DNA from: Vicinamibacteria bacterium
Lineage (GTDB): Bacteria; Acidobacteriota; Vicinamibacteria; Vicinamibacterales; UBA8438
Reading direction: 5' to 3'
Length of the DNA: 50,109 bases
Assembly (NCBI GenBank): GCA_022820675.1
Contig: JAJEFC010000344.1
Span: 1 to 50,109 of the forward strand
The notes beneath the pieces are model-generated. The model saw only the letters and a list, made by a program, of their open reading frames with translations, was not told where the DNA came from and ran no database searches. Shown here in pieces: positions 36,201-47,234 of this stretch. Within the stretch, counting starts at the first letter, position 1, and every line of letters starts with the position of its first letter. The position numbers and the translations under genes are program-made.

Positions 36201-37214
36201 TCACTGTCGCGGACCGGCGTCGGGCGGCACCCGCTGCGTGTTCAGGCGCCGGGCGCCGGCGAGAATGCCGGCCAGGCCGATATTGCCTTCGTGACAGGCG
36301 TACTCGAACATCGGGCCGTCGGTGCGGCGTAGCGGCATGCGGGCGGTCCAGGGCCGCGTATAGCCCTTCGGATCGTCGACGGTGAACTCGTACATCACGG
36401 TGTCGGCGTCCACGCGCCGGAACCGCTCGACCAGGGTGGTGTCCCGACTCGAACCGCTGAGGCTGGTCTCGCGCAGGAAGTGCGCCGTGTCGACCACCAG
36501 CGTGTCACCGTCCCAGCGTCCGCGAGAGTCCCCCGAGTATTGAGGGAGCGGGACGTGGGGACGGCCGTCGAGCGGGATGATGCGTGCGTTGTGCACCATC
36601 TCGTTCACGATCACCACGTGGTCCGGCGTCTGCAGAATCAGCACGTTGTTGTTGTACGCGCTGGACACCATCGGCGGACCGGCGTTGAACCCCAGGAGAC
36701 ATCGGTCGGACAGGCTGCGATCGGTGTAGGAGTCGGCGAATCCGTTGCTGATGTTCGCCCCCCGGACCCGCGCCTCGGCCTGAAACGCCTCGCGGTAGGG
36801 GATCCGACCGTCCGGGGGGTCCACGATCAGCGACGTGCGCTTGTCTCGGGTCAGCTCGATGCCGCGCTCGTACCAGAACTCGTTGTACCCGCCGACGCCG
36901 CCTTCCGCGAGTGACTGATATCGCACGCCCGGGGCGCGGACGGTGAGATCCTGCGCGTCGCGATTCAGCTCCCGGCGTCGCGACGCCTCGTACTCGGCCG
37001 CCTGCTCCGCCGTGAGCGTCTCCCGGCCCGCCAGGAGCGCCGACGCGCCGGCATCGATGACCGGACGCTGAAGCGGGGTCAGCGTGCGGAACGTGAACAA
37101 CCCCTGGATGTCGGGATCGCCGTGCGCGGTGCGCGGCGCGGACTGCCCCATCGCGGGTGTGGACAGCGCGATGCAGACGAGGGCCAGGAGCCCGTGGCGG
37201 AAAGCGTTGCTCAT
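36201..37214 (-). CDS. secreted 'PDLxGxW' family protein (copy 2)
   Basis: A 337-residue exported protein, signal peptide cut near AMGQ. It follows the same plan as the protein at 7391: HGDPDIQGLFTFRTLTPLQR, TSLIVDPPDGRIPY, SLSDRCLLGFNAGPPMVSSA, YNNNVLILQTPDHVVIVNEM, SGDSRGRWDGDTLVVDTAHF, TTLVERFRRVDADTVMYEF and FEYACHEGNIGLAGILAG. The conserved Cys, the NNN turn and the GDSRGRWDGDTLVV signature are present in both, so they share a fold and probably a role, which is unknown. It is convergent with higBA; the gap holds no other gene. Confidence 0.85.
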   Translation of the reverse strand: MSNAFRHGLLALVCIALSTPAMGQSAPRTAHGDPDIQGLFTFRTLTPLQRPVIDAGASALLAGRETLTAEQAAEYEASRRRELNRDAQDLTVRAPGVRYQSLAEGGVGGYNEFWYERGIELTRDKRTSLIVDPPDGRIPYREAFQAEARVRGANISNGFADSYTDRSLSDRCLLGFNAGPPMVSSAYNNNVLILQTPDHVVIVNEMVHNARIIPLDGRPHVPLPQYSGDSRGRWDGDTLVVDTAHFLRETSLSGSSRDTTLVERFRRVDADTVMYEFTVDDPKGYTRPWTARMPLRRTDGPMFEYACHEGNIGLAGILAGARRLNTQRVPPDAGPRQ

Positions 37215-37346
37215 CGCCGCATTCTACCAGCCCGCGGGCCAGGGGCCGGCGGTGTTAGGCGGCGTTTGCGGCGTGCCATCCCACTCGGACGGCGTCCTTC
37301 CCGGCGACGCATACCCGAATGCGTCATCGTTGCGCCACGGTGCAGG

Positions 37347-37511
37347 TTAGCCGCTGAACACCGGCGCGCAACGGGCGCAGTAGTGCTCGACGCGGTTCGA
37401 CCCGCAGTTGGGGCAGCGGACAGCGTTCGACCGTCCGCCTTCCCGGACGGGCTCGACGCTGCGAGCGGCCGCGTCCTCGTCAGGGGCTTCCACGACCTCG
37501 GATTGTTGCAT
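37347..37511 (-). CDS. small zinc-ribbon protein
   Basis: A 54-residue protein from the ATG at 37511 (MQQSEVVEAPDEDAAAR...), ending with RCPNCGSNRVEHYCARCAPV and FSG. The CPNC...CARC four-cysteine pattern is a zinc ribbon. The acidic N-terminus is probably unstructured. There is no strong ribosome site before this ATG, so the start is uncertain. It is flanked by the secreted protein upstream and a PQQ propeller downstream on the same strand. Function unknown. Confidence 0.5.
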   Translation of the reverse strand: MQQSEVVEAPDEDAAARSVEPVREGGRSNAVRCPNCGSNRVEHYCARCAPVFSG

Positions 37512-37651
37512 GAACGCGGGCGGGCTTCGCCGCGGGCTGGCGGTTGGCCGCGGAACGGCGCGACCGCGCAATCAGACGGTCACGCCGCTTCCTCCCGCCG
37601 CGGGCCGCACTGCTCCGACGCGACTCCCCGGCGCGCAAGCCGAGAACGGGC

Positions 37652-38986
37652 TCAGAAGGCCCCGTCTTCGCCAATCCGGTAGAGCTTCGACCGCGTCCGG
37701 ATGAACAGGCTGCCGTGGGCGATGGCCGGCGTGGCCATGGTGAACTCGCCGAGCGGGTTGCGGCCGACGACCTCGAACGTGTCCCCGGCGCGGATCACGT
37801 AGGCGTCGCCGTCCTCGCTCAGCGCGAAGATGCGGTCGTCGTAGGCCCACGGCGACGCGGTGAACGCGGCGCCGACCGCGATGCGCCGCCGGGGGTAGAT
37901 CTCCTCGCCGGTGCGCGCGTCGTGGGCGGTGAAGAACCCGCGGTCGAGGAGGGTGTACAGCACGTCGCCGTAGAGGATCTGCGACGTGTTGTAGGGGGCG
38001 GCCTGCGGCTGCGACCACGCGATGAACTCGTTGTCGGTCTCCGACCCGCGGAGCGAGATGTCGCCGCCGGCGCCGGGGCGGACGGCGAAGACCGGGCGGT
38101 TCTGATCGCCGAGGTACCCCGAGCCGATGTAGAGGAGGCCGAACTCGGCGAAGGGCGTGGCGACGGTGATGGACGACATGCCGCCGAGCTCCCACAGCAG
38201 GTTGCCGTCGAGGTCGTAGGAGCGCACCCGGTCGGTGCCGTTGGTGACGATCTCGGTCCTCAGCTCGTTCTCCCAGATGAAGGGGGTCGCCCAGTTGGTG
38301 CCCTCGTCCCTCGGGATGCGCCAGACCTCGTTGCCGGTCTCGGCGCTGAGGGCGAGCAGATACGACTGGTCGTCGTTGTCGTTCACGACGTAGAGGCGGC
38401 CGTCGTGGAGCACCGGCGACGCGGCGGTGCCCCACCCGAGCCGGGTGGCGGCGGGCGCGATGTCGTGCGACCACCGCAACGTGCCGTCAGCCGCGTCGAG
38501 GCAGAAGACGCCGAGGTTGCCGAAGTACACGAACAGCGAGTCGCCGTCGGTCACCGGCGTCTCGGTCGCGAGGGTGTTCTTCATGTGGTAGCCGCCGGCC
38601 GGCGTGCCGCGATGCACCTCGCGTTCCCATTGCACGGCGCCGGTGTCGACGTCGAGGGCGTAGACGATCCACCGGTGCTCCGCCGCCGAGGGGCTCCATG
38701 TCTCGCGCCCGCGATAGAGGCCGCCCAGGGGCTCTTCGACCGCCTCGGCGCTGACGACCGTCGTCACGTAGACGGTGTCGTCCCAGACGACCGGCGAGCT
38801 CCAGCCGAGGCCCGGCAGGTCGGCTACCCAGGCTACGTTCTCGGTGGTGCTCCAACTGGTGGGCAGCCCGGAGGCCGCGGAGACGCCCCGCGCGTCCGGT
38901 CCCCGGAACTGGGGCCATCGGTCCTGGGCGCCGGCCGGTGCGCACAGGACCACGGCGAGCAGCAGCGCGAGCAGGTAGCGACTCAT
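37652..38986 (-). CDS. exported PQQ-type beta-propeller (WP.FRGP family)
   Basis: A 444-residue protein with AAGGAG before the ATG at 38986 and a signal peptide cut near APAGA. It begins DRWPQFRGPDARGVSAASGL, followed by blades such as YALDVDTGAVQWE, FCLDAADGTLRWS, LALSAETGNEVWR and FTAHDARTGEEIYPR. It is related to the propeller at 13509 but lacks its C-terminal membrane helix, ending RTRSKLYRIGEDGAF. It is presumably a periplasmic PQQ-like propeller; no dehydrogenase active-site sequence is evident, so it may be a scaffold or binding protein rather than an enzyme. Its ATGA overlaps the stop of a VapC toxin gene. Confidence 0.85.
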   Translation of the reverse strand: MSRYLLALLLAVVLCAPAGAQDRWPQFRGPDARGVSAASGLPTSWSTTENVAWVADLPGLGWSSPVVWDDTVYVTTVVSAEAVEEPLGGLYRGRETWSPSAAEHRWIVYALDVDTGAVQWEREVHRGTPAGGYHMKNTLATETPVTDGDSLFVYFGNLGVFCLDAADGTLRWSHDIAPAATRLGWGTAASPVLHDGRLYVVNDNDDQSYLLALSAETGNEVWRIPRDEGTNWATPFIWENELRTEIVTNGTDRVRSYDLDGNLLWELGGMSSITVATPFAEFGLLYIGSGYLGDQNRPVFAVRPGAGGDISLRGSETDNEFIAWSQPQAAPYNTSQILYGDVLYTLLDRGFFTAHDARTGEEIYPRRRIAVGAAFTASPWAYDDRIFALSEDGDAYVIRAGDTFEVVGRNPLGEFTMATPAIAHGSLFIRTRSKLYRIGEDGAF

Positions 38987-39411
38987 CTGATCTCCTTCGC
39001 TTGGTTCGCTTGCCAGTCCTCGACGACGAGTCCGGGAACGCGTTCGAACTCGCGGACGTTCCGGGTGACCAGCGTCAGGTCGAGGGCTCTCGCCTGGGCG
39101 GCGATGAGCAGGTCGTTGTGGCCGATGGTGCGGCCGACGCGCTCCAGCTCGCTGCGGATCGCCGCGTAGTGGGCGTCCGCCGGCGGTGCCAGCGGCAGGG
39201 TCACCAGCGCGGCCAGGACCGCCTCCAGTTGCCGGGTGAGGCGTGCCGATCTCCGGCGCGCGGCGCCGTACCGAAGCTCGGCCGCCACGATGATGCTGAC
39301 GGCGATGGTGCGCGGCTCGAGCGAGGCCGCCCGTCGGGCCGCTTCTCCATCCGGTAGGCGCACCAGCTCGGAGACGACGTTGGTGTCCAGCATGTAGCGC
39401 AGGACAGGCAC
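38983..39411 (-). CDS. vapC: VapC-family PIN-domain toxin
   Basis: A 142-residue protein from a GTG at 39411, one base after the antitoxin stop. It reads RYMLDTNVVSELVR with the first acidic residue, VAAELRYGAARR with the Glu, TIGHNDLLIAAQARAL with the third Asp, and LTLVTRNVREFERVPGL at the end. All catalytic positions of the VapC branch (...TRNxxEF) are present. The toxin's last codon and the start of the propeller gene overlap by 4 bp (ATGA). Confidence 0.88.
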   Translation of the reverse strand: MPVLRYMLDTNVVSELVRLPDGEAARRAASLEPRTIAVSIIVAAELRYGAARRRSARLTRQLEAVLAALVTLPLAPPADAHYAAIRSELERVGRTIGHNDLLIAAQARALDLTLVTRNVREFERVPGLVVEDWQANQAKEIR

Positions 39412-39412
39412 G

Positions 39413-39676
39413 TCACAGAGGGTCCTCGGGTCGGACCGGCGGGTCGTCGATCGGGGGGAAGTCCTCGTCGAGCCGCGTCAATCGCGACAGGACCGTCGCC
39501 AGCGTGGGAGCCCGGGGCACGGGCTCGACGACGAGGCGATCGTCTTCACGGTAGATGATGACCTCGTCCGCCGCCAGCTCGAACTCCCTTGGGATTCGAA
39601 GGGCCTGGTTCCGCCCGTTCCGGAAGAGCCGGGCGTGGCGAGTCGGGCGATCCGTGTCACGTTCGCCGTGAAGCAT
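39413..39676 (-). CDS. vapB: VapB antitoxin (AbrB/MazE type)
   Basis: An 87-residue protein from the ATG at 39676. ARLFRNGRNQALRIPREFEL is the swapped-hairpin AbrB (SpoVT) DNA-binding motif (...KLFxNGxSQAVRIPxEF), followed by ADEVIIYREDDRLVVEPVPR and an acidic tail (DEDFPPIDDPPVRPEDPL) that would bind the toxin. Directly followed by vapC, the usual order. It is an intact pair. Confidence 0.85.
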   Translation of the reverse strand: MLHGERDTDRPTRHARLFRNGRNQALRIPREFELAADEVIIYREDDRLVVEPVPRAPTLATVLSRLTRLDEDFPPIDDPPVRPEDPL

Positions 39677-39705
39677 ATGCCAGCCTATGATGCCAGGCCG
39701 CCCGT

Positions 39706-39891
39706 TGTCAATGCAGTTCGCCGCAGGTCCTGTCATGCCCGACCTTCGCCCCGGGCCGCAGGAGGGCCCGAAGGTGTCAATGCGGTGCGCGGCCGCAGGT
39801 CCTGTTGCGGCTTGCGGCGCCCGCGTCTCATCCTGTGTGGCTCGATGCGTCGTATCGTCTGGTCCGCGCGGCTCGCGGCGCCCGCGTCTCA
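39706..39891. repeat. ~60-72-bp-period repeats between HupE and vapB
   Basis: TGTCAATGC..(5-8 bases)..CCGCAGGTCCTGT occurs at about 39706-39733 and 39775-39805 (offset 69-72 bp). The block GGCTTGCGGCGCCCGCGTCTCA at 39809-39830 recurs at 39870-39891 with one mismatch (offset 61 bp), the latter covering the stop codon of the HupE gene. No gene is evident between them. Confidence 0.8.
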
Positions 39892-40875
39892 CCCCCAGAA
39901 TCCGGCGACCCGCTCGATCACCCAGAAGCTGGCGACGGCGCCCAGGCCGTACGCGGCGGCGTGGTCGAGCCGGGCGCGGCGCGCCGGCGTGCCGAGGAGC
40001 CGGTAGGCAGTCCACAGCACGACGCCGCACGCGGCCGCGAACGCGATCTGTCCGAGTTCGATGCCCAGGTTGAAGAGCAGCAGGGTCATCGGGACGTCGC
40101 GGCCCGCCAGGCCGGTGTCGAGCAGGGCGCCGGCGAAGCCGAACCCGTGCATGAGCCCGAAGGCGAACGCCATCGTCCACGGCCTGGCCGAGACGGCGGC
40201 CGTCGCGTCGCGCCGCAGGATCTCGAACGCCAGATAGACGATCGACAGGGCGATGAACGCCTCGACCGGCGGGCCCGGCACGCGCACCACGTCGAGGACC
40301 GTCATGCCGAGGGTGATGGAGTGCGCGACGGTGAACGCGGTGATGGTGGCGACGAGGCGGCGCCACCCGCGGACGAGCAGGATCATGCCGGCGACGAACA
40401 GGAGGTGGTCGACCCCGCCCAGGATGTGCTCGACGCCGAGCGCGAGCCGGTCCCGGACCCCCGCCGAGCCCGGGCTCAACGGGATCGTGGTCAACGCGCC
40501 CGACGCCACGCGTGTCAACCGGTTGCCGTGCTCGTCCTCGACGTGCACCAGGACGTCGACGAAGCCGCCCGCGAGGCCCGCGAGCCCCATGACCGGCGCG
40601 GCGCCCGTCACGTCGCACGAGAACCGTTGCTCGACGACGAGGCTGTCGTCCTGGCGGAAGCGGCGGTCCGGCCCCCCGGGCGCGCAGGTCGCGGGCAGCC
40701 GCGCCTCGATCGGCCACGCGGTCGCGCCCGTCACCGGGATCTTCAGCACGGAGACGAAGTCGCCGGGCCCCAGCGCGCGCACTTCCAGAAAGGCCAGGCG
40801 CGTCTCATGGCCGTGCGCCGGCGCCGCGAACGCCCACAGCGCGATCGCCGTCAGCACGCGGGCCGGCGCCGTCAT
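39889..40875 (-). CDS. HupE/UreJ-family membrane protein
   Basis: A 328-residue protein with a signal peptide (cut near AHGHE), an N-terminal extracytoplasmic domain of about 130 residues with a Cys pair (PATCAPGG, FSCDV), and six or seven membrane helices. Membrane motifs are LGVEHILGGVDHLLFVAGMI, ITAFTVAHSITL, FAFGLMHGFGFAG and LFNLGIELGQIAFA. The H...GxDHxxF and H-rich helices are the metal-transport signature of HupE/UreJ proteins, which move nickel, cobalt or another divalent metal. Its start overlaps the end of the parvulin gene by 4 bp, in the same operon. The substrate here is not known. Confidence 0.88.
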   Translation of the reverse strand: MTAPARVLTAIALWAFAAPAHGHETRLAFLEVRALGPGDFVSVLKIPVTGATAWPIEARLPATCAPGGPDRRFRQDDSLVVEQRFSCDVTGAAPVMGLAGLAGGFVDVLVHVEDEHGNRLTRVASGALTTIPLSPGSAGVRDRLALGVEHILGGVDHLLFVAGMILLVRGWRRLVATITAFTVAHSITLGMTVLDVVRVPGPPVEAFIALSIVYLAFEILRRDATAAVSARPWTMAFAFGLMHGFGFAGALLDTGLAGRDVPMTLLLFNLGIELGQIAFAAACGVVLWTAYRLLGTPARRARLDHAAAYGLGAVASFWVIERVAGFWG

Positions 40876-41747
40876 GGCTGCACCAGGTCGCCGATCGCGT
40901 CGAACGGCGCCACGTCGACGTCATAGCTTGCGCGCATCTCGGCGTAGCGCTCGGACTCGCGCGCGGCGACGTGGTCGCGGCGCCAGTCGTCGAGCACGGT
41001 CTCGCGGACCTCGTCCAGCGTCCGTCTGCGCCCCTCCCGGTAGGCGTCCACCCGCACCAGGTGCGCGCCGTATGCCGAGGGGACGGGCCCGAACCACGCG
41101 TGCCGCGACCGGGGCCGGGCCGCGTGATCGAGCACGGTGTCGCGAAACGCGGTGCCGAAGATCTGCTCGAGCCGGCCGGCGTCCTCGAGCGTCAGCGTCT
41201 TGGCCGCGTGGAAGCTGTCGTCGTCGACGGTCCCGCCCGCGGCCAGCGCTTCGAGCGCGGCCCGGGCGTCCGCCTCGGCCGAGTCGCCCCGGCGGTCGCG
41301 GCTGAAGAACCGGTGGGTCAGGGTGAGCCTGGCCGGCTCGACATAGCGGGAGGCGTGCGACTCGAAGTACCCCCGCAGCTCGTCGGCGCTCGGCTCGGCC
41401 GTCGCCGCGACGTCGTTCAGCGCCATCTCGAGTTTCTCCGCGAGCCGGCGGCGCACCAGGACGTCGTTCTCGTCGAGGTTCAGGGCTAGGGCCTCGCGGT
41501 AGAGGACCTCCTCGCGCACGCGGTCCACGACGAGACGGGTCAGCTCGTCACGAGTCGGCGGACGCCTCCACTGGGCCTGCCACAGGGCGGCCAGCGCCTC
41601 CAGCTCGTACCGGTCGATGACGATGTGGCGGTCGTCGGTCGGCGCGCGGTTCCCGACCAGCGCATACAGGACGAAGAGTGCGGCCCCGGCCGCGAAGAAC
41701 CGGGTCAGGGGCTCGCGCCAGAACCGCCGCCACGGGGATGTTGTCAT
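40872..41747 (-). CDS. membrane-anchored parvulin-like peptidyl-prolyl isomerase
   Basis: A 291-residue protein from the ATG at 41747, with one N-terminal helix (TRFFAAGAALFVLYALVG) and the rest outside. It has a SurA/PpiD-like N-domain (helices with ELTRLVVDRVREEVLYREAL, LDENDVLVRRRLAEKLEM), then a short PPIase-like region ending AWFGPVPSAYGAHLVRVDAY and a C-terminal helical tail. It is probably a periplasmic foldase or chaperone for an operon partner. The isomerase core is diverged, so activity is uncertain. It lies 20 bp after the DUF3604 gene and overlaps HupE by 4 bp. Confidence 0.82.
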   Translation of the reverse strand: MTTSPWRRFWREPLTRFFAAGAALFVLYALVGNRAPTDDRHIVIDRYELEALAALWQAQWRRPPTRDELTRLVVDRVREEVLYREALALNLDENDVLVRRRLAEKLEMALNDVAATAEPSADELRGYFESHASRYVEPARLTLTHRFFSRDRRGDSAEADARAALEALAAGGTVDDDSFHAAKTLTLEDAGRLEQIFGTAFRDTVLDHAARPRSRHAWFGPVPSAYGAHLVRVDAYREGRRRTLDEVRETVLDDWRRDHVAARESERYAEMRASYDVDVAPFDAIGDLVQP

Positions 41748-41767
41748 GAAGCGTTCGGCCGGGCCGC

Positions 41768-43471
41768 TCAGTTGTCCGGCATGTACCAGATCGGGGACGT
41801 GTACGCGCGCTCCTGCAGCGTCGGCATCACGTCGCCGCGCGGGGGGAGCCCGGCCGCCGCCGTATCGTAGGTCGACCAGCGCGGCGTCGGGATCTCGATC
41901 ACCCGCACGTAGTAGACCGCGTGCAAGTCCGGGTCGAAGTCGGGGTCCCGCCAGACCGCCTCGAGCGACGCCGCGCCGATGTCGTTGGTGTAGGTCGCGC
42001 GCATCAGATCGACCGTGTTCCCGACCGGCGGCGCCTTGCCGGTGGGGCCGACGCGCCGGCCGTCGGACAGCGCGACGTCGTAGATGCGCTCGTACGTCTC
42101 GCCCTCCGCGCTCCAGCCCTTGACGACCTGGATGCGGTCGAGGTTGGCCGCGACCGGGTCCTTGGCGGCCCGGATGACGAACGTCGGCGCCCCGCCCTCG
42201 GCCCCGCGCAGCACCCCGCCCATCGGGACGCCCCCAGCGTATCCCTGCGCGACCCAGTCGTCGCCGTCCAGCACGTCGTCGGCGTAGTCCCAGCCCCCGA
42301 AGAAGCGCACGGTGATGCGGGTCCCGGTCGTGGCGTAGGTCTCGCGGCGGCGGAACGCGGCGTAGAGGTCCTCGCGGGTGTTCTCGTTGGCCCAGGCCGC
42401 GGTCAGCCCGGCGGCGCTGCGCGCGACGAACGGCAGCCGGCTCCACGTGTTGGTGACCAGCCGCTCCTCGAGCGTCCCGTCGACCGCGTCGCCCGACAAG
42501 CTCGTCATGTTGTCCTCTTCCACCGCCGACGTGCCGGAGTGGAAGTCGGTGGCGCCGACGAAGCCGAACTGGAACGGGTTGAAGCCTCGGTCGGCCTGCA
42601 TCCGCACCCCGTTGACGAGCGCCTCGCGCACGTAGCTGCCGGGCACGAGCCCGTCGACGCGGACCACCCCGGCGCGGGGCCCGTCCCCGCCGATGGGCCG
42701 GTTCGCGAGGAGGAGCTCGGGGAACAGCTCGAAGTCGGCGAACTCGTCGTTCGGCGACAGGACCGGGTGCGTCTCCGACGTGCCCTTGGCCTGCGTTATC
42801 TCCACCACCGGCTCGTTGCGCAGGCGCTGCGCCGCGTAGTCGGCGGTCATCGGCGCACCCGCGAAGTCGACGAGCGCGAACATCTTGCCGTTGCTGACGT
42901 TCGAGTTGTGGGGGATCGCCATCGCCTCGACGCCGGCGGCGCGCTGCGTGTCCAGGAAGTCCCAGAGGTCTTCCGGGTTGTCGGAATCGAGCCGCGAGAA
43001 GGGGAAGGGCAGGTCGTCGGTGCCGGCGAAGATCACGTTGCGGTGCAGGTTGCCCTCGCGGGTCCCCACCGTCCACTCGTAAGCGGCGAACGTGGTGAAC
43101 TCGCCCGGCGCGTAGTGCCTGACCGCGGCGGCGACGATGTCCGCCCAGACCGCCTGCCCCAGGTTCGGAGGGGGATTGGGCCCCGCCTGCCTGCGGCCGA
43201 TGTTCTCGGCGTGGTCCGTCACCGCGAGGAAGTCGAGCGGGGTCCGGAGCCGGATCTCGATGCCTCCCACGTGGGGGACCGCCTCGCCTTTGGCGTAGCG
43301 GTAGGCGTCGTCCGGCGTGCGCGTCGTGCCGAACGTGGCGGCGTCGTTCGAGTATCGCGTGTGCAGGTGCAGGTCGCCGAAGTAGACGTTCTCCGACACG
43401 GCCGGGCCCTGGGCCGCGACCCCCGCCACGAGCAACGTCACCGGCCACAGCTTCGTGATGACTCTCTTCAT
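41768..43471 (-). CDS. exported DUF3604 protein (PHP-like)
   Basis: A 567-residue protein with a signal peptide (MKRVITKLW..., cut near AAQGP). FGDLHLHTRYSNDA holds the first metal-binding histidines of a PHP/polymerase-and-histidinol-phosphatase-like fold, and LDFLAVTDHAENI the next pair. Later come RDFHSGTS-type GATDFHSGTSA and the end VYYVRVIEIPTPRWSTYD. DUF3604 proteins are exported, probably metal-dependent, and of unproven function. It is first in the three-gene set with the parvulin and HupE, an arrangement that makes a metal-linked export or folding module plausible. Confidence 0.88.
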   Translation of the reverse strand: MKRVITKLWPVTLLVAGVAAQGPAVSENVYFGDLHLHTRYSNDAATFGTTRTPDDAYRYAKGEAVPHVGGIEIRLRTPLDFLAVTDHAENIGRRQAGPNPPPNLGQAVWADIVAAAVRHYAPGEFTTFAAYEWTVGTREGNLHRNVIFAGTDDLPFPFSRLDSDNPEDLWDFLDTQRAAGVEAMAIPHNSNVSNGKMFALVDFAGAPMTADYAAQRLRNEPVVEITQAKGTSETHPVLSPNDEFADFELFPELLLANRPIGGDGPRAGVVRVDGLVPGSYVREALVNGVRMQADRGFNPFQFGFVGATDFHSGTSAVEEDNMTSLSGDAVDGTLEERLVTNTWSRLPFVARSAAGLTAAWANENTREDLYAAFRRRETYATTGTRITVRFFGGWDYADDVLDGDDWVAQGYAGGVPMGGVLRGAEGGAPTFVIRAAKDPVAANLDRIQVVKGWSAEGETYERIYDVALSDGRRVGPTGKAPPVGNTVDLMRATYTNDIGAASLEAVWRDPDFDPDLHAVYYVRVIEIPTPRWSTYDTAAAGLPPRGDVMPTLQERAYTSPIWYMPDN

Positions 43472-43742
43472 GTGCCCTCTCGCTCCCCGTGGACGACGAC
43501 GGCTCTTCTTCGGTCCGATTCGCGCTCATCGTAATCCGCACCGAACCGTCGGGCAAGATCGAACGGGTTCGATCAGGCGCACGTCACGCAGGCCGGCCGT
43601 GCCGATGATGGGCCGCTCGCGGTCCGGGCGGAGGTCGAGCCGCAGGTCTTCCAGCCGGGTCCAGTGCCACGCCGGCGCTGTCTGCCACCAGGCGAGGGGA
43701 GGACCGACCGACGATCAGGCGGAACGGCTGAGCTGTCCTGAG

Positions 43743-46743
<3,001 letters not shown>

Positions 46744-46827
46744 TCGGCCCCCTGCGCGGGCCGCCGCAGGTCGTCCTGCGTCATCTCGGCGATTGACACC
46801 ATTGCGGCACGGCACCATGCTTCCCGC

Positions 46828-47061
46828 ATGCGCTTGACCGTGGACCTGGAGCCCGATCTGTACGCCCTCGCCGTGTCGCTCGCCGACGCGGAGGATTGCA
46901 GCATCAGCGCGGCCGTCAACCGCCTGTTGCGCCGAGCGCTGGCTGGTGGGGCGGGGCGCGGCGCATCGCGACGCCGGAACGACTTCGTTGTCTCCAGAGG
47001 GCGGGAACCGGTCACGGCCGAAACGGTCGTCGACACCGAAGCCCGGGACGACGTCACCTGA
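46828..47061 (+). CDS. ribbon-helix-helix antitoxin-like protein, orphan
   Basis: A 77-residue protein: MRLTVDLEPDLYALAVSLAD, then CSISAAVNRLLRRALAGG, an RHH DNA-binding motif, with a charged tail (VVSRGREPVTAETVVDTEARD) that resembles the toxin-binding part of VapB-type antitoxins (...SVGPVTSEDVRRLEDE.). No PIN or other toxin gene lies after it; the next 40 bp lead to minus-strand genes. It may be an orphan antitoxin or a small regulator. Confidence 0.7.
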   Translation: MRLTVDLEPDLYALAVSLADAEDCSISAAVNRLLRRALAGGAGRGASRRRNDFVVSRGREPVTAETVVDTEARDDVT

Positions 47062-47100
47062 CGGTAAGTTGCCGGACCGCAACGGGAGCGTGGACAGACG

Positions 47101-47229
47101 CTACCGCGCTAGGTCGGGGAGCCGGACGAACTCGATGTCGCGCGCCTGGCCGGCCGACAGCGAGAAGCCGGTGGCGGCGCCGCGCGCGCTCCGCCGGAAC
47201 TCCAGCTCCACTCGGCGGGGCCGGCCGCT
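47101..47229 (-). pseudogene. orphan C-terminal fragment, probably of an exported serine hydrolase
   Basis: The minus strand codes PRRVELEFRRSARGAATGFS, then LSAGQARDIEFVRLP and a TAG at 47101. The pattern 'x.FRRD..G.xxGF.LSAGR.R.I.F.R.' is the usual last strand pair of exported beta-lactamase-like/serine hydrolase proteins in Acidobacteria, though I rely on memory of the family. No upstream part remains; the DEAD-box helicase stop is at 47235. It looks like a tail left by a deletion. Confidence 0.5.
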
Positions 47230-47234
47230 AGCTG

